A DNA stretch of 6,525 bases from Pseudomonadota bacterium (GCA_018819005.1 JAHJQU010000065.1:1-6525), one strand, 5' to 3'. Positions 1 through 6,016 are shown, counted from the first letter of the stretch. The notes: generated by a model not told the origin, from the letters alone. Numbers and translations: made by a program.

Positions 1-820
1 CCCTGATAGCCTTTTTTAAATCCTCAAGAGTGGTAAAACTGCCGAGATTTTTTGCAAGACCATCATCGATTTCAGGTAGAATCTCTTCTCTCACATCATT
101 GAGTGTCACGCTGTAAGTAATTTCAAGACCCGCAAGTTTGGAATTGAAATAATCTTCCGGGAAATTCACGCTGAAGTCCTTCTTTTCTCCGGCTTTCATT
201 CCTATGACATGGGTGTCAAACTCTTTTGTTATGCGGCCCTGACCAAGTTTCATTGTGAAATTTTCGGTTTTTGAAGTCTCTTCAAAAGGTTTTCCGTCTT
301 TGAAACCTTCATATGTAATCAGGGCAAAGTCACCCTCCCTCGAAGGTCGGACTTCTTCTATAGTCTTTTGCTGGGCAAGGTTTTTTTGCAGCATTTTCAA
401 CTGAGCTTCAATTTCTTCGTCACTTATCTTGTAAATATTTTTTTTAAGCTGTAACCCCTTGAAATCTATATCAGCAATAACAGGTTTGATTTCGATTGCG
501 GCATCATATTTATACGGCCCTTTTTCATCAAAGGCAGGGGGCTCGATTTTCGGATCACCGACGATTTTAAGTTCTTTTTCCTTAACCGCATCTATAAATG
601 AGTCCTGGATAAGTTTGCTTGACACATCCGCATGGACGTCTTTTTTAAAGAAATTTTCCAAAACTGAACGGGGTGTTTTACCGGGGCGGAATCCTTTCAG
701 CTTTGCAGTTTTTTTAAGTTTTTCATAAGCCTTATCAAGCTCAAGCGCGACTTTTTCCTGTGGAATTTCAACATGCAGTATTTTTTTCACGGTACTAACA
801 TCTTCAATAGTAAATTGCAT
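1..820 (-). CDS. tig: Trigger factor, ribosome-associated chaperone (N-terminal 273 residues, 3' end outside window)
   Basis: Trigger factor binds the ribosome exit tunnel and folds nascent cytosolic proteins; its middle domain is an FKBP-type peptidyl-prolyl isomerase. Reading the minus strand from the ATG at 820-818, the protein begins MQFTIEDVSTVKKILHVEIP. It carries the ribosome-docking signature GFRPGKTP at residues 43-50. The FKBP-like domain follows at about residues 160-245 (it includes GDFALITYEGFKDGKPFEE and LGQGRITKEFD). The start of the C-terminal arm (PEIDDGLAKNLGSFTTLEDL) lies at the window edge. Family members are about 430 residues, so roughly 160 residues are missing because of the window boundary, not decay. 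The start is supported by AAAGGA about 5-6 nt upstream. tRNA-Leu lies 65 nt upstream on the same strand and no convincing separate promoter is visible between them, so co-transcription is possible. Identification is secure. Confidence 0.96.
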   Translation of the reverse strand, partial: MQFTIEDVSTVKKILHVEIPQEKVALELDKAYEKLKKTAKLKGFRPGKTPRSVLENFFKKDVHADVSSKLIQDSFIDAVKEKELKIVGDPKIEPPAFDEKGPYKYDAAIEIKPVIADIDFKGLQLKKNIYKISDEEIEAQLKMLQKNLAQQKTIEEVRPSREGDFALITYEGFKDGKPFEETSKTENFTMKLGQGRITKEFDTHVIGMKAGEKKDFSVNFPEDYFNSKLAGLEITYSVTLNDVREEILPEIDDGLAKNLGSFTTLEDLKKAIR

Positions 821-847
821 ATATTTCCTTTCTGATAAAACTGTTGC

Positions 848-883
848 AAATAATTATTTTAATGCACTTTAAATTAATTTAAA
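848..883. repeat. Two AT-only palindromes in the tRNA-Leu/tig spacer
   Basis: AAATAATTATTT (848-859) and TTTAAATTAATTTAAA (868-883) are both perfect palindromes of A and T only, within the 65-nt spacer between tRNA-Leu and tig. The second starts just after the encoded CCA end of the tRNA and is preceded, on the minus strand, by a run of T. They could be transcription-terminating or RNA-processing elements, or simply chance in very AT-rich DNA. No function is demonstrated. Confidence 0.4.
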
Positions 884-885
884 AA

Positions 886-972
886 TGGTGCGAAAGGGGA
901 GATTTGAACTCCCACTCTGTCACCAGAGCTGGATCCTAAGTCCAGTGCGTCTGCCAATTCCGCCACTCTCGC
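886..972 (-). tRNA. tRNA-Leu(UAG), CCA encoded
   Basis: The minus strand folds as a class II tRNA of 87 nt including an encoded CCA (886-888). The acceptor stem pairs GCGAGAG with CTTTCGC (one G-T pair). The anticodon stem is CTGGA/TCCAG around the loop CTTAGGA, giving anticodon UAG, which reads CUN leucine codons. The long variable arm CTCTG-GTGA-CAGAG is typical of leucine tRNAs. The T-arm is GGGAG-TTCAAAT-CTCCC. The gene points toward tig. A plus-strand open frame across it (885-1163) is an antisense artefact. Confidence 0.97.
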
Positions 973-978
973 AACTTG

Positions 979-1006
979 TTAATAATTGTCCGTTTTGCAA
1001 TTTCAA
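979..1006 (-). promoter_or_regulatory. Possible promoter of tRNA-Leu
   Basis: On the minus strand TTGAAA (1001-1006) is followed after 16 nt by TATTAA (979-984). The latter lies only 6 nt from the tRNA 5' end, so transcription would start very close to the mature end. An alternative reading uses TTGCTT with AATTAT. The match is moderate and the region is AT-rich, so this is tentative. Confidence 0.33.
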
Positions 1007-1167
1007 GCAAATAAGATTAAATATTGAGCTGTTAAAACAAAAACATGGTCTCCTTCTTGACCTTGGTATAGTAAAGGATATTAAACATAATACCAACAGA
1101 TATAAGTGTCAAGCTAAATTGGGTAAAATGCTTATTATGTCAGTGTATTGTAAACAGTTATGACAAC
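1007..1167. other. AT-rich intergenic stretch without a recognisable gene
   Basis: No supported coding frame or RNA gene is visible between the tRNA-Leu promoter region and the repeat element. The only structure noted is TTGGTAT (1063-1069) with its inverted partner ATACCAA (1090-1096), a 7-bp stem with a 20-nt loop. That is too weak to call a terminator or regulatory RNA. Confidence 0.5.
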
Positions 1168-1368
1168 TTCGTAAAAAATCATTCTGTCCGCCACGGCGGA
1201 TTGCACTTCATCCCCGCCCTGTTGAATTCTCGCTGTGCGAGACGGCAGAGCCGATTCAACAGGGTGAATCATTGCGGTGTACCAGTAAGTACGCTTCATT
1301 CCTCAAGATTCGTGCGCCTTGCATAATGAGCTTTTTACTTTGCCGTCTGAATTTCGGATTTTTACGAA
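1168..1368. mobile_element. MITE-like non-coding element with terminal inverted repeats
   Basis: The left end TTCGTAAAAAATC (1168-1180) and right end GATTTTTACGAA (1357-1368) are inverted copies differing by one A, bounding about 201 bp with no coding frame. Inside are several hairpins: TCCGCC/GGCGGA (1187-1200) and a perfect 11-bp stem CCCTGTTGAAT (1217-1227) / ATTCAACAGGG (1254-1264). This stem encloses two small hairpins, giving a three-way-junction shape. Terminal inverted repeats, small size, internal dyads and an intergenic location fit a miniature inverted-repeat element or a related dispersed palindromic repeat. No clear target-site duplication is visible. A second copy is not present in this window, so repetition in the genome is inferred. 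Confidence 0.6.
1217..1264. repeat. Branched hairpin inside the MITE-like element
   Basis: The outer stem is 11 perfect base pairs (1217-1227 with 1254-1264), extendable by a G-T pair. It encloses two tandem small hairpins, CTCGC-TGT-GCGAG (1229-1241) and CGGC-AGA-GCCG (1243-1253). The right arm can alternatively pair downstream, GATTCA (1253-1258) with TGAATC (1265-1270), so two mutually exclusive folds exist. Whether it acts as RNA or as a DNA cruciform cannot be told from sequence. Confidence 0.7.
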
Positions 1369-1469
1369 TTCATTAAGACTGACGATATATGCCTTTTTCA
1401 AAATATGAGCTTGCAGGAAAAAATTAAGCGTGGTAATTGACGTCCAACTTATTCACAAAATCAAAAAAT

Positions 1470-1547
<78 letters not shown>

Positions 1548-1560
1548 TAATTTCAAGTGC

Positions 1561-1728
1561 TTAGGCCGACAGGAAGAGAGGCTTTCTTGTTCCTGAAAGG
1601 CCGTTTTCTCCCCCATTTCTCCCCGACTGGCAGTTCCCGTTTGCGTAGAAGTCCGCAAGGCGCTTCTGATGGTGAAGCTTGTGGGCGAGCGTCAGGTGCG
1701 AATATCGGTCGGTCATAGATATGTCCTT
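1561..1728 (-). pseudogene. C-terminal remnant of a tyrosine recombinase/integrase
   Basis: Read on the minus strand, the last ~55 codons before the TAA at 1563-1561 give HKDISMTDRYSHLTLAHK followed by a variable tail ending LFLSA. This is the C-terminal signature of phage/ICE tyrosine recombinases: the (G)HxDIxMTxRYxHL block with the catalytic tyrosine, here at codon 1704-1702. Upstream in the same frame the similarity stops abruptly. The frame then continues as the antisense of the next gene, so the catalytic Arg/Lys/His-Arg portion (about 300 residues) is gone. The normal LGHKD is replaced by ERHKD, exactly where a 9-bp direct repeat lies (1721-1729 and 1738-1746). The stump ends 15 nt from tRNA-Pro, the usual place of an integrase gene at an att site. 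I infer a deleted integrative element. The upstream boundary is uncertain. Confidence 0.75.
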
Positions 1729-1746
1729 GTGCCTTTCATGTCCTTG
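1721..1746. repeat. 9-bp direct repeat at the integrase break point
   Basis: ATGTCCTTG occurs at 1721-1729 and again at 1738-1746, a 17-bp period. The repeat coincides with the point where the integrase reading frame loses similarity to its family. It may be a small duplication or slippage footprint left by the event that truncated the gene, but short repeats also occur by chance. Confidence 0.45.
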
Positions 1747-1811
1747 ACGCAAAATTTTAATCGTCTTCTTTTTTTCTTCCTGCAAATAAAACGTCTTAGG
1801 GAAATTAATTC

Positions 1812-1840
1812 TTGACTTTTTTGTTGTCAATAAATATATT
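1812..1840 (+). promoter_or_regulatory. Sigma-70-type promoter of the AbiE-like operon
   Basis: TTGACT (1812-1817) and TATATT (1835-1840) are each one base off consensus and are separated by the optimal 17 bp. Transcription should start near 1847, giving a leader of only about 30 nt before the ATG at 1877. The elements lie among four operator half-sites, so occupancy of those sites would exclude RNA polymerase. Confidence 0.72.
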
Positions 1841-1876
1841 GTTGCCCAATTGGACAACATGAGATAATTAGACAAC
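1823..1876. promoter_or_regulatory. Nested four-half-site operator over the AbiE-like promoter
   Basis: The hexamer GTTGTC/GACAAC occurs four times: 1823-1828, 1841-1846 (as GTTGCC), 1853-1858 inverted and 1871-1876 inverted. The inner pair forms the near-perfect palindrome GTTGCCCAATTGGACAAC (1841-1858, one mismatched pair). The outer pair is centred on the same axis, between 1849 and 1850, and each outer half-site is exactly 18 bp from its inner neighbour. Extended, the unit is GTTGYCYAAT, with one copy lacking a base. The sites flank the -10 box, cover the expected start of transcription and abut the start codon. Known AbiEi proteins repress their own operon by binding inverted repeats upstream, so autoregulation by the downstream gene product is the natural inference. 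Confidence 0.72.
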
Positions 1877-2959
1877 ATGAAATCTGAACAACAAATCATA
1901 AAAGAGCTGAAAAGTTCCCTAAAGCAGCTTCTTCCTCTAAAAGGCCTGGAAATCGACATAGACTTAGAATCTATTTCAGGCATACCTGGTTCCCCTGATC
2001 TTGTCGCTCGGGTTGAGCATGAGGATCTGAGCTTCCGGTTGATTATTGAAGCCGTGGCCCAGAACAGCCTCCCTGTGTTCAAAAATAAGATTGCCAAACT
2101 CAAGACGTCAACCGGTGATCATAATGATGCCGTGCCTGTTCTGGTTGCGCGCTATTTGAGTCCTCAGCGGCGGAGCATGTGTCAGGATGAAGGTATCTGT
2201 TTCATCGACCTGTCCGGCAATGTCCTTATAAAATACAAGAGCTTCTACATCGAAAAAACCGGTTTTCCAAACAAATTTCCTGAAGAAAGAGGGGGGAGAG
2301 ATCCGTTTTCAGATAAGGCCAGCCTCATCCTTCGGGCCATTCTTAAGGGCGGAGAATATCTGTGGGGTGTTCGGGAATTGGCCCAGGCGACCAATCTTAA
2401 TCCCGGATATATTTCACGCATGGCCAGGGAACTCGAAAGTAGAAATTATATTACGCGAGTAAGTTCCAAATTGAAACTCCGGGATCCGGAAGGCATTCTG
2501 GATGATTGGGTCAGAAATTATAACCTTCGAAAAAATACAAATTTTGGTTATTTTTTTATGGCTGCAAATTCTGCCGAAATTTTAGAGAAAATTCGCAGCT
2601 TAGAAATTCCCGATGGCGTTGACTATGCTCTCAGTGTACAGGCCGGCGCAAATCTGATCGCTCCCTATGCCGTCTTTCAGGAAGTTCATATGTATGTCGC
2701 TGATGAAAAGGCCCGTTCATATTTTGAAAAAGAGTTGAAGCTTAACAAAGCTGACCAGGGAGCAAATTTTGTATTGATGCTTCCCTATTATAAGCATTCC
2801 GTTTTTTACGACAGCCGGACAGTAAAAAAACTCCGGGTTGTATCGGATATTCAGCTCTACTTGGATCTGCATGGTTATCCTATCAGGGGGCTGGAGCAGG
2901 CGGAGCATTTATTTAATAAGAAACTTAAAAATATATTTGCAAAGCCGGAATCGTCATGA
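1877..2959 (+). CDS. AbiEi-like winged-helix antitoxin/autorepressor (type IV toxin-antitoxin family)
   Basis: This 360-residue cytosolic protein has three recognisable parts. Residues ~35-125 resemble a restriction-endonuclease-like fold (PD at 40-41, IIEAV at 56-60, then RYLSPQRRSMCQDEGICFIDLSGNVLI at about 92-118), but the usual E-x-K lysine is absent. Residues ~146-215 are a winged helix-turn-helix (GVRELAQATNLNPGYISRMA, then the wing YITRVSSKLKLRD). The C-terminal region ends in VVSDIQLYLDLHGYPIRGLEQAEHL, a block typical of proteins annotated as AbiEi-family antitoxins. The gene overlaps the nucleotidyltransferase gene by ATGA, the normal antitoxin-toxin order. The start at 1877 is forced because the nearest upstream in-frame ATG (1859) is followed by AGA and a stop. 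No good ribosome-binding site is visible. By analogy it would repress the operon and neutralise its partner. It could also be a plain transcription factor. Confidence 0.72.
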   Translation: MKSEQQIIKELKSSLKQLLPLKGLEIDIDLESISGIPGSPDLVARVEHEDLSFRLIIEAVAQNSLPVFKNKIAKLKTSTGDHNDAVPVLVARYLSPQRRSMCQDEGICFIDLSGNVLIKYKSFYIEKTGFPNKFPEERGGRDPFSDKASLILRAILKGGEYLWGVRELAQATNLNPGYISRMARELESRNYITRVSSKLKLRDPEGILDDWVRNYNLRKNTNFGYFFMAANSAEILEKIRSLEIPDGVDYALSVQAGANLIAPYAVFQEVHMYVADEKARSYFEKELKLNKADQGANFVLMLPYYKHSVFYDSRTVKKLRVVSDIQLYLDLHGYPIRGLEQAEHLFNKKLKNIFAKPESS

Positions 2960-3789
2960 ATGACCCGTTTATCACCGGATTTCTTAAAACACTCCGAATA
3001 CTCAAAGATTACCTTTCGGTAATTGTGATCGGCGGAGGCTGGGCGCCGTTCATTTATTACCGCTATCTCTTAGGAGACAAAGCCCATGAGCCAATACATA
3101 CTCGCGACATCGATTTTATGGTGCAGGCTCAGGTTCCGATAATCGGTTCAAAAACGGTCGATCAATTACTGGTAGAGGCAGGCTTTTATGCAATCTTCAA
3201 AAGCAGAGATATTCCCCCTATTATTCATTACGAGGGCAACATCGACGGTTTGGATGTCGAAATCGAATTCCTGACTGAACAAACAGGCTCAAGCCCTGAC
3301 CTTGTCTTGAAAGTTCAAAATGGTCTCCATGCCGAAGCTCTCAGGTTCATATCCATTGTAATTGAAAACGTGATTGAAGTGACAATTGATGATTCTGTTT
3401 CTGTAGGAGACCTGTCTTCTTTGAAAGTCAAGGTGCCAACGCCCTCGGCATACATATTTCATAAGGGCTTGGTCTTTACCCGTCGAAGAGACCGTGAAAA
3501 AAGGGCTAAGGATCTTTATTATATTTTTGATATCATAACCGGGTACAGCCGGATAAAGCTGGATATCATGGATGATTTTCAAGACCTGTCTCAAAAGTAT
3601 CCGGCTTGGTATCAAACATTCATTAAAAACCTTAGCCTTTATTTTGAAAGTATAAATTCCAAAGGGGTTTTGTGGGTGACAGAACAACGCCCATCATCCG
3701 ACTTTCCAGGGCTGAATAAGGATCAGTTCAGAAATTTCGTTTTTGCCACATTTGGAGAATTTATCAAGGGTCTCAGAGTCAACTTGTAG
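2956..3789 (+). CDS. AbiEii-like nucleotidyltransferase, putative toxin partner
   Basis: This 277-residue protein has the layout of the nucleotidyltransferase-fold AbiEii/AbiGii-type proteins. A glycine-rich loop IGGGWAPF (residues 25-32) is followed by TRDIDF (49-54), whose Asp51 and Asp53 fit the metal-binding DxD. A third acidic strand, LDVEIEFL (99-106), comes next. The block PTPSAYIFHKGLVFTRRRDREKRAKDLYYIFDI (161-193) matches the family's conserved Lys and (R/K)D-x-Y motifs (Lys170, Asp186), so the enzyme looks intact. Characterised relatives transfer nucleotides to tRNA or other targets and arrest growth, for example during phage infection. The substrate here is unknown. The ATG overlaps the stop of the upstream gene, implying translational coupling. 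No signal peptide or membrane segment is seen. It may alternatively belong to a neighbouring nucleotidyltransferase family with a non-toxin role. Confidence 0.72.
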   Translation: MNDPFITGFLKTLRILKDYLSVIVIGGGWAPFIYYRYLLGDKAHEPIHTRDIDFMVQAQVPIIGSKTVDQLLVEAGFYAIFKSRDIPPIIHYEGNIDGLDVEIEFLTEQTGSSPDLVLKVQNGLHAEALRFISIVIENVIEVTIDDSVSVGDLSSLKVKVPTPSAYIFHKGLVFTRRRDREKRAKDLYYIFDIITGYSRIKLDIMDDFQDLSQKYPAWYQTFIKNLSLYFESINSKGVLWVTEQRPSSDFPGLNKDQFRNFVFATFGEFIKGLRVNL

Positions 3790-3795
3790 TCCCAA

Positions 3796-3814
3796 CACAC
3801 TATTTTTAAGTGTG
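3796..3814. terminator. Weak bidirectional hairpin between convergent genes
   Basis: CACACT (3796-3801) pairs with AGTGTG (3809-3814) around a 7-nt AT loop in the 51-nt gap between the nucleotidyltransferase gene and lpdA, which converge here. The stem is only 6 bp and no immediate T-run follows on either strand, although an A/T stretch lies at 3822-3832. It may end transcription from both sides, weakly. Confidence 0.3.
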
Positions 3815-3840
3815 AACAGCGAAAAAATTTTTGCCATCAT

Positions 3841-5274
3841 CTATCCATGCAGAGCCCTGCCTAAAGCCTTAAGAGAAACCTCCAGCATGATCTCGGCTAT
3901 AGTCGGATGGGCATGGATTGTCTCGGCCAATTCTTGCAGGGTGCACCCGGTCTGCACAGCCAGAGCCCCTTCAGCGATCAAATCCGTTGCATGCGGCCCG
4001 ATAATATGTACGCCCAGGACTCTGCCGTTTTCAGCGTCAGCCACGATCTTGGCCTCACCGGCAATCTCTCCCATAATCTGGGCCTTGCCGATGGCCCTGA
4101 AGAGTACGCTTTCCGCCTTGACCTGGAACCCCTTTTCCCTGGCCCGGGCTTCACTCAAACCAACATTAGCGATCTCCGGCATAGTGAAAATGGCATTCGG
4201 AATGACGTCATAATTCATCTTGCGTTTTCCTGCCAGGGCATTTTCAGCCGCCACGATTCCTTCTCTCGAAGCAACGTGCGCCAGCATGACCTTGGCTGGT
4301 CCAAGAGCATCGCCGACAGCATAAACATGCGGGACATTCGTGGCCATATATTCATCCGCTATGATCCAACCACTAGTATCTGTCTTGATCTCCAGTTTCT
4401 CAAGGCCTATTCCGGCCGTTATGGATTCTCGGCCAATGGAAATCAGGACCTTTTCCACCTCCATGATCCGGGACTTAATTAACTTGGCCTTTGCTTGATC
4501 CATAAAAGGCGAAGGCCCGATAGTCACCCGGCATTTACCGAATATCTCTTCAATCTCCTGAACCGAACGTTCAAGGATAAAATCGATCTTTTGTTTTTTC
4601 ATCTCTCTCTGGAGAACCCTGGAACAGGCTTCGTCAACGGCAGGCAGAGGCAAGAGGCGTGACATAGCTTCAACAACAGTCACCTTGACCCCGTAAGCCG
4701 CCAGGATTGAGGCAAATTCGCAGCCGATCACTCCGCCGCCGACAATTAAAATGGACCCCGGAAGTTCTTCAAGACGTAAAGCGTCATTATTGGACAGAAT
4801 GGTCCGGCCATTGAAAGCAAAAGAGGGCATATTGAACGGTTTGGAGCCGGGCGCCAAAATCAGGGTGTCCCATGGTATTTCCATGGTTTTATCATCCGCT
4901 AAAGAGACCCTTACCAGGTTGAATCCTTCAATACGGGCCGTTCCAGGGATATATTTGATTTTATTATGTTCGAACAGTCGATGAATTCCTTTGGCCTGGT
5001 CATGAATCACCTTTGTCTTGCGTTCCATCAGGACTTTCATATCCACTTTGACATCATTTGCCAAAGATAGACCGAATTCTTGAGCACGCCGGCAGCGGTC
5101 CAAAAGCTCGGCAGTAGTTTTCATTACTTTTGAAGGAATACAACCCCGGTTAAGGCAGGTCCCGCCGACGTTTTCCTTTTCAATAACAGTGACATCGGCC
5201 CCTAATTGAGCGGCCCTGACAGCAGCCACATAACCGCCCGGCCCTGCTCCGATAATGACCATTTTACGGCTCAT
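3841..5274 (-). CDS. lpdA: Dihydrolipoyl dehydrogenase (E3 / glycine cleavage L-protein)
   Basis: This FAD enzyme reoxidises protein-bound dihydrolipoamide with NAD+ in 2-oxoacid dehydrogenase complexes and the glycine cleavage system. The 477-residue product has the full family set. The FAD loop is GAGPGG (residues 9-14). The redox disulfide is in GGTCLNRGCIPSK (Cys40 and Cys45). The NAD loop is GGGVIG (179-184), with Glu202 ending the second strand. The second FAD motif is VYAVGD, and the catalytic dyad is in HAHPTIAE (His456, Glu461). Length is normal. The frame is open for 21 more codons upstream, but the ATG at 5274-5272 is preferred: AGGAGG lies 7 nt before it and MSRKMVIIGAGPGG is a normal N-terminus. 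It is divergent from an Lrp-type regulator, with gcvT beyond, which favours a role as glycine cleavage L-protein. Sharing with other complexes is possible. Confidence 0.95.
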   Translation of the reverse strand: MSRKMVIIGAGPGGYVAAVRAAQLGADVTVIEKENVGGTCLNRGCIPSKVMKTTAELLDRCRRAQEFGLSLANDVKVDMKVLMERKTKVIHDQAKGIHRLFEHNKIKYIPGTARIEGFNLVRVSLADDKTMEIPWDTLILAPGSKPFNMPSFAFNGRTILSNNDALRLEELPGSILIVGGGVIGCEFASILAAYGVKVTVVEAMSRLLPLPAVDEACSRVLQREMKKQKIDFILERSVQEIEEIFGKCRVTIGPSPFMDQAKAKLIKSRIMEVEKVLISIGRESITAGIGLEKLEIKTDTSGWIIADEYMATNVPHVYAVGDALGPAKVMLAHVASREGIVAAENALAGKRKMNYDVIPNAIFTMPEIANVGLSEARAREKGFQVKAESVLFRAIGKAQIMGEIAGEAKIVADAENGRVLGVHIIGPHATDLIAEGALAVQTGCTLQELAETIHAHPTIAEIMLEVSLKALGRALHG

Positions 5275-5281
5275 CGCTTTT

Positions 5282-5287
5282 CCTCCT
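5282..5287 (-). promoter_or_regulatory. Ribosome-binding site that fixes the lpdA start
   Basis: The minus strand reads AGGAGG here, a perfect Shine-Dalgarno sequence 7 nt from the ATG at 5274-5272. It lies inside the longer open frame starting at 5337, so that longer start is very unlikely to be used. Confidence 0.85.
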
Positions 5288-5333
5288 GATTTATCCTGAA
5301 CTTCCCAAACAGTTTGAACGAACTCCAATCGGA

Positions 5334-5362
5334 ACATTATTCTGGCAATCGCTATATTTCAA
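5334..5362 (-). promoter_or_regulatory. Possible lpdA promoter
   Basis: On the minus strand TTGAAA (5357-5362) is followed after 17 nt by TAATGT (5334-5339), about 60 nt upstream of the lpdA ATG. The -35 is good and the -10 is poor, so this is a suggestion only. Confidence 0.3.
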
Positions 5363-5409
5363 GTATTATTTTTTTGTTTTCTTGCAATATTATGCCAAAT
5401 TTTAATAAT

Positions 5410-5444
5410 ATATTGACAATATCATCAATTTATAGAAATATATT
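5410..5444 (+). promoter_or_regulatory. Possible promoter/operator of the Lrp-type gene
   Basis: A perfect -35 hexamer TTGACA lies at 5413-5418. The best-placed -10 is AAATAT (5436-5441, 17-bp spacing), with TATATT at 5439-5444 only if a 20-bp spacer is allowed. The -35 sits inside the odd palindrome ATATTGACAATAT (5410-5422), and AAATATATTT (5436-5445) is another AT palindrome. Lrp/AsnC regulators commonly bind AT-rich dyads in their own promoters, so autoregulation is possible but not shown. Confidence 0.42.
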
Positions 5445-5482
5445 TTAGCTTTTGAACAGAAAAAGACTGGGGGCATTAAAGA

Positions 5483-5926
5483 ATGAAACCGGATAGAATC
5501 AACATCGCTATTTTAAAAGAATTACGTGACGGTAGCAAATCTTTCAAAGAAATCGCTGAAAAACTGGCGGTTTCGGAAAACACGATCCGCTCAAGGGTCG
5601 GCAAACTGGTTGAAACAGGCGTCCTGACAATAACCGGGCTTGTTAATCCTGAATTGATCCCGGGGCATAAAGTGGTAATGATCGGAGTCAAGCTCAATAC
5701 AATGGACCTTGTCAATAAAGGAAAAGAATTAAGCAAATTGCGCGGTGTTGTTTCGGCCTGTGTGGTTACGGGGCGTTTTGATTTAATGTTGATTGTTTTT
5801 TTAAAAGAAAGTTTCGGTTTACTCGAATTTTATACCAATGAAGTGGCAAAAATCAGCGGGATACAATCAGTTGAAACATTTGTCGTGTATAAAAATTATA
5901 ATCTGAATGTCCCGTATATTATCTAA
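5483..5926 (+). CDS. Lrp/AsnC-family transcriptional regulator
   Basis: This 147-residue DNA-binding regulator has normal family length. Residues ~3-50 form the N-terminal helix-turn-helix, with EIAEKLAVSENTIRSRVGKL as helices 2 and 3. Residues ~63-142 form the RAM (ligand-binding/oligomerisation) domain, including VVTGRFDLMLIV (94-105) and the closing strand SVETFVVYK. Such proteins form dimers to octamers and respond to amino acids. The start is preceded by GGGGG about 9 nt upstream, an acceptable ribosome-binding site. It is divergent from lpdA and 90 nt upstream of gcvT on the same strand. Control of glycine cleavage genes, perhaps with glycine or another amino acid as effector, is a context inference. 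It cannot be assigned to Lrp itself or any named paralogue from sequence alone. Confidence 0.93.
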   Translation: MKPDRINIAILKELRDGSKSFKEIAEKLAVSENTIRSRVGKLVETGVLTITGLVNPELIPGHKVVMIGVKLNTMDLVNKGKELSKLRGVVSACVVTGRFDLMLIVFLKESFGLLEFYTNEVAKISGIQSVETFVVYKNYNLNVPYII

Positions 5927-6016
5927 AAATCGGCTTTTGACCCTCGAATAAAAAGAAAATCTGAATAAGAGCATTGATTTCCTTGGAATAAAAGCAATTG
6001 GAAAGGAATCATAACT

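Noticed and set aside
885..1163. Plus-strand open frame of 92 codons starting MVRKGRFELPLCHQ
   Set aside because: It is the antisense of tRNA-Leu; the GRFELPLCHQSW text is a known product of reading leucine tRNA genes backwards.
1729..2103. Upstream extension of the integrase-remnant frame to an ATG at 2103
   Set aside because: This part is antisense to the AbiEi-like gene and its promoter and has no recombinase similarity.
3743..4482. Two plus-strand open frames (3743-4213 and 3907-4482)
   Set aside because: They are shadows antisense to lpdA, with no recognisable protein features.
5275..5337. Longer lpdA start with 21 extra residues
   Set aside because: The extra segment contains the perfect AGGAGG site serving the internal ATG, and it does not resemble family N-termini.
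5434..5450. Lrp-like binding site AG-N13-CT upstream of the Lrp-type gene
   Set aside because: The spacing does not fit the enterobacterial Lrp consensus (AG and CT 9 nt apart), and such AT-rich matches are common by chance.
5927..6016. Possible glycine riboswitch before gcvT
   Set aside because: The gap is only 90 nt and shows no aptamer-like stems or terminator hairpin.
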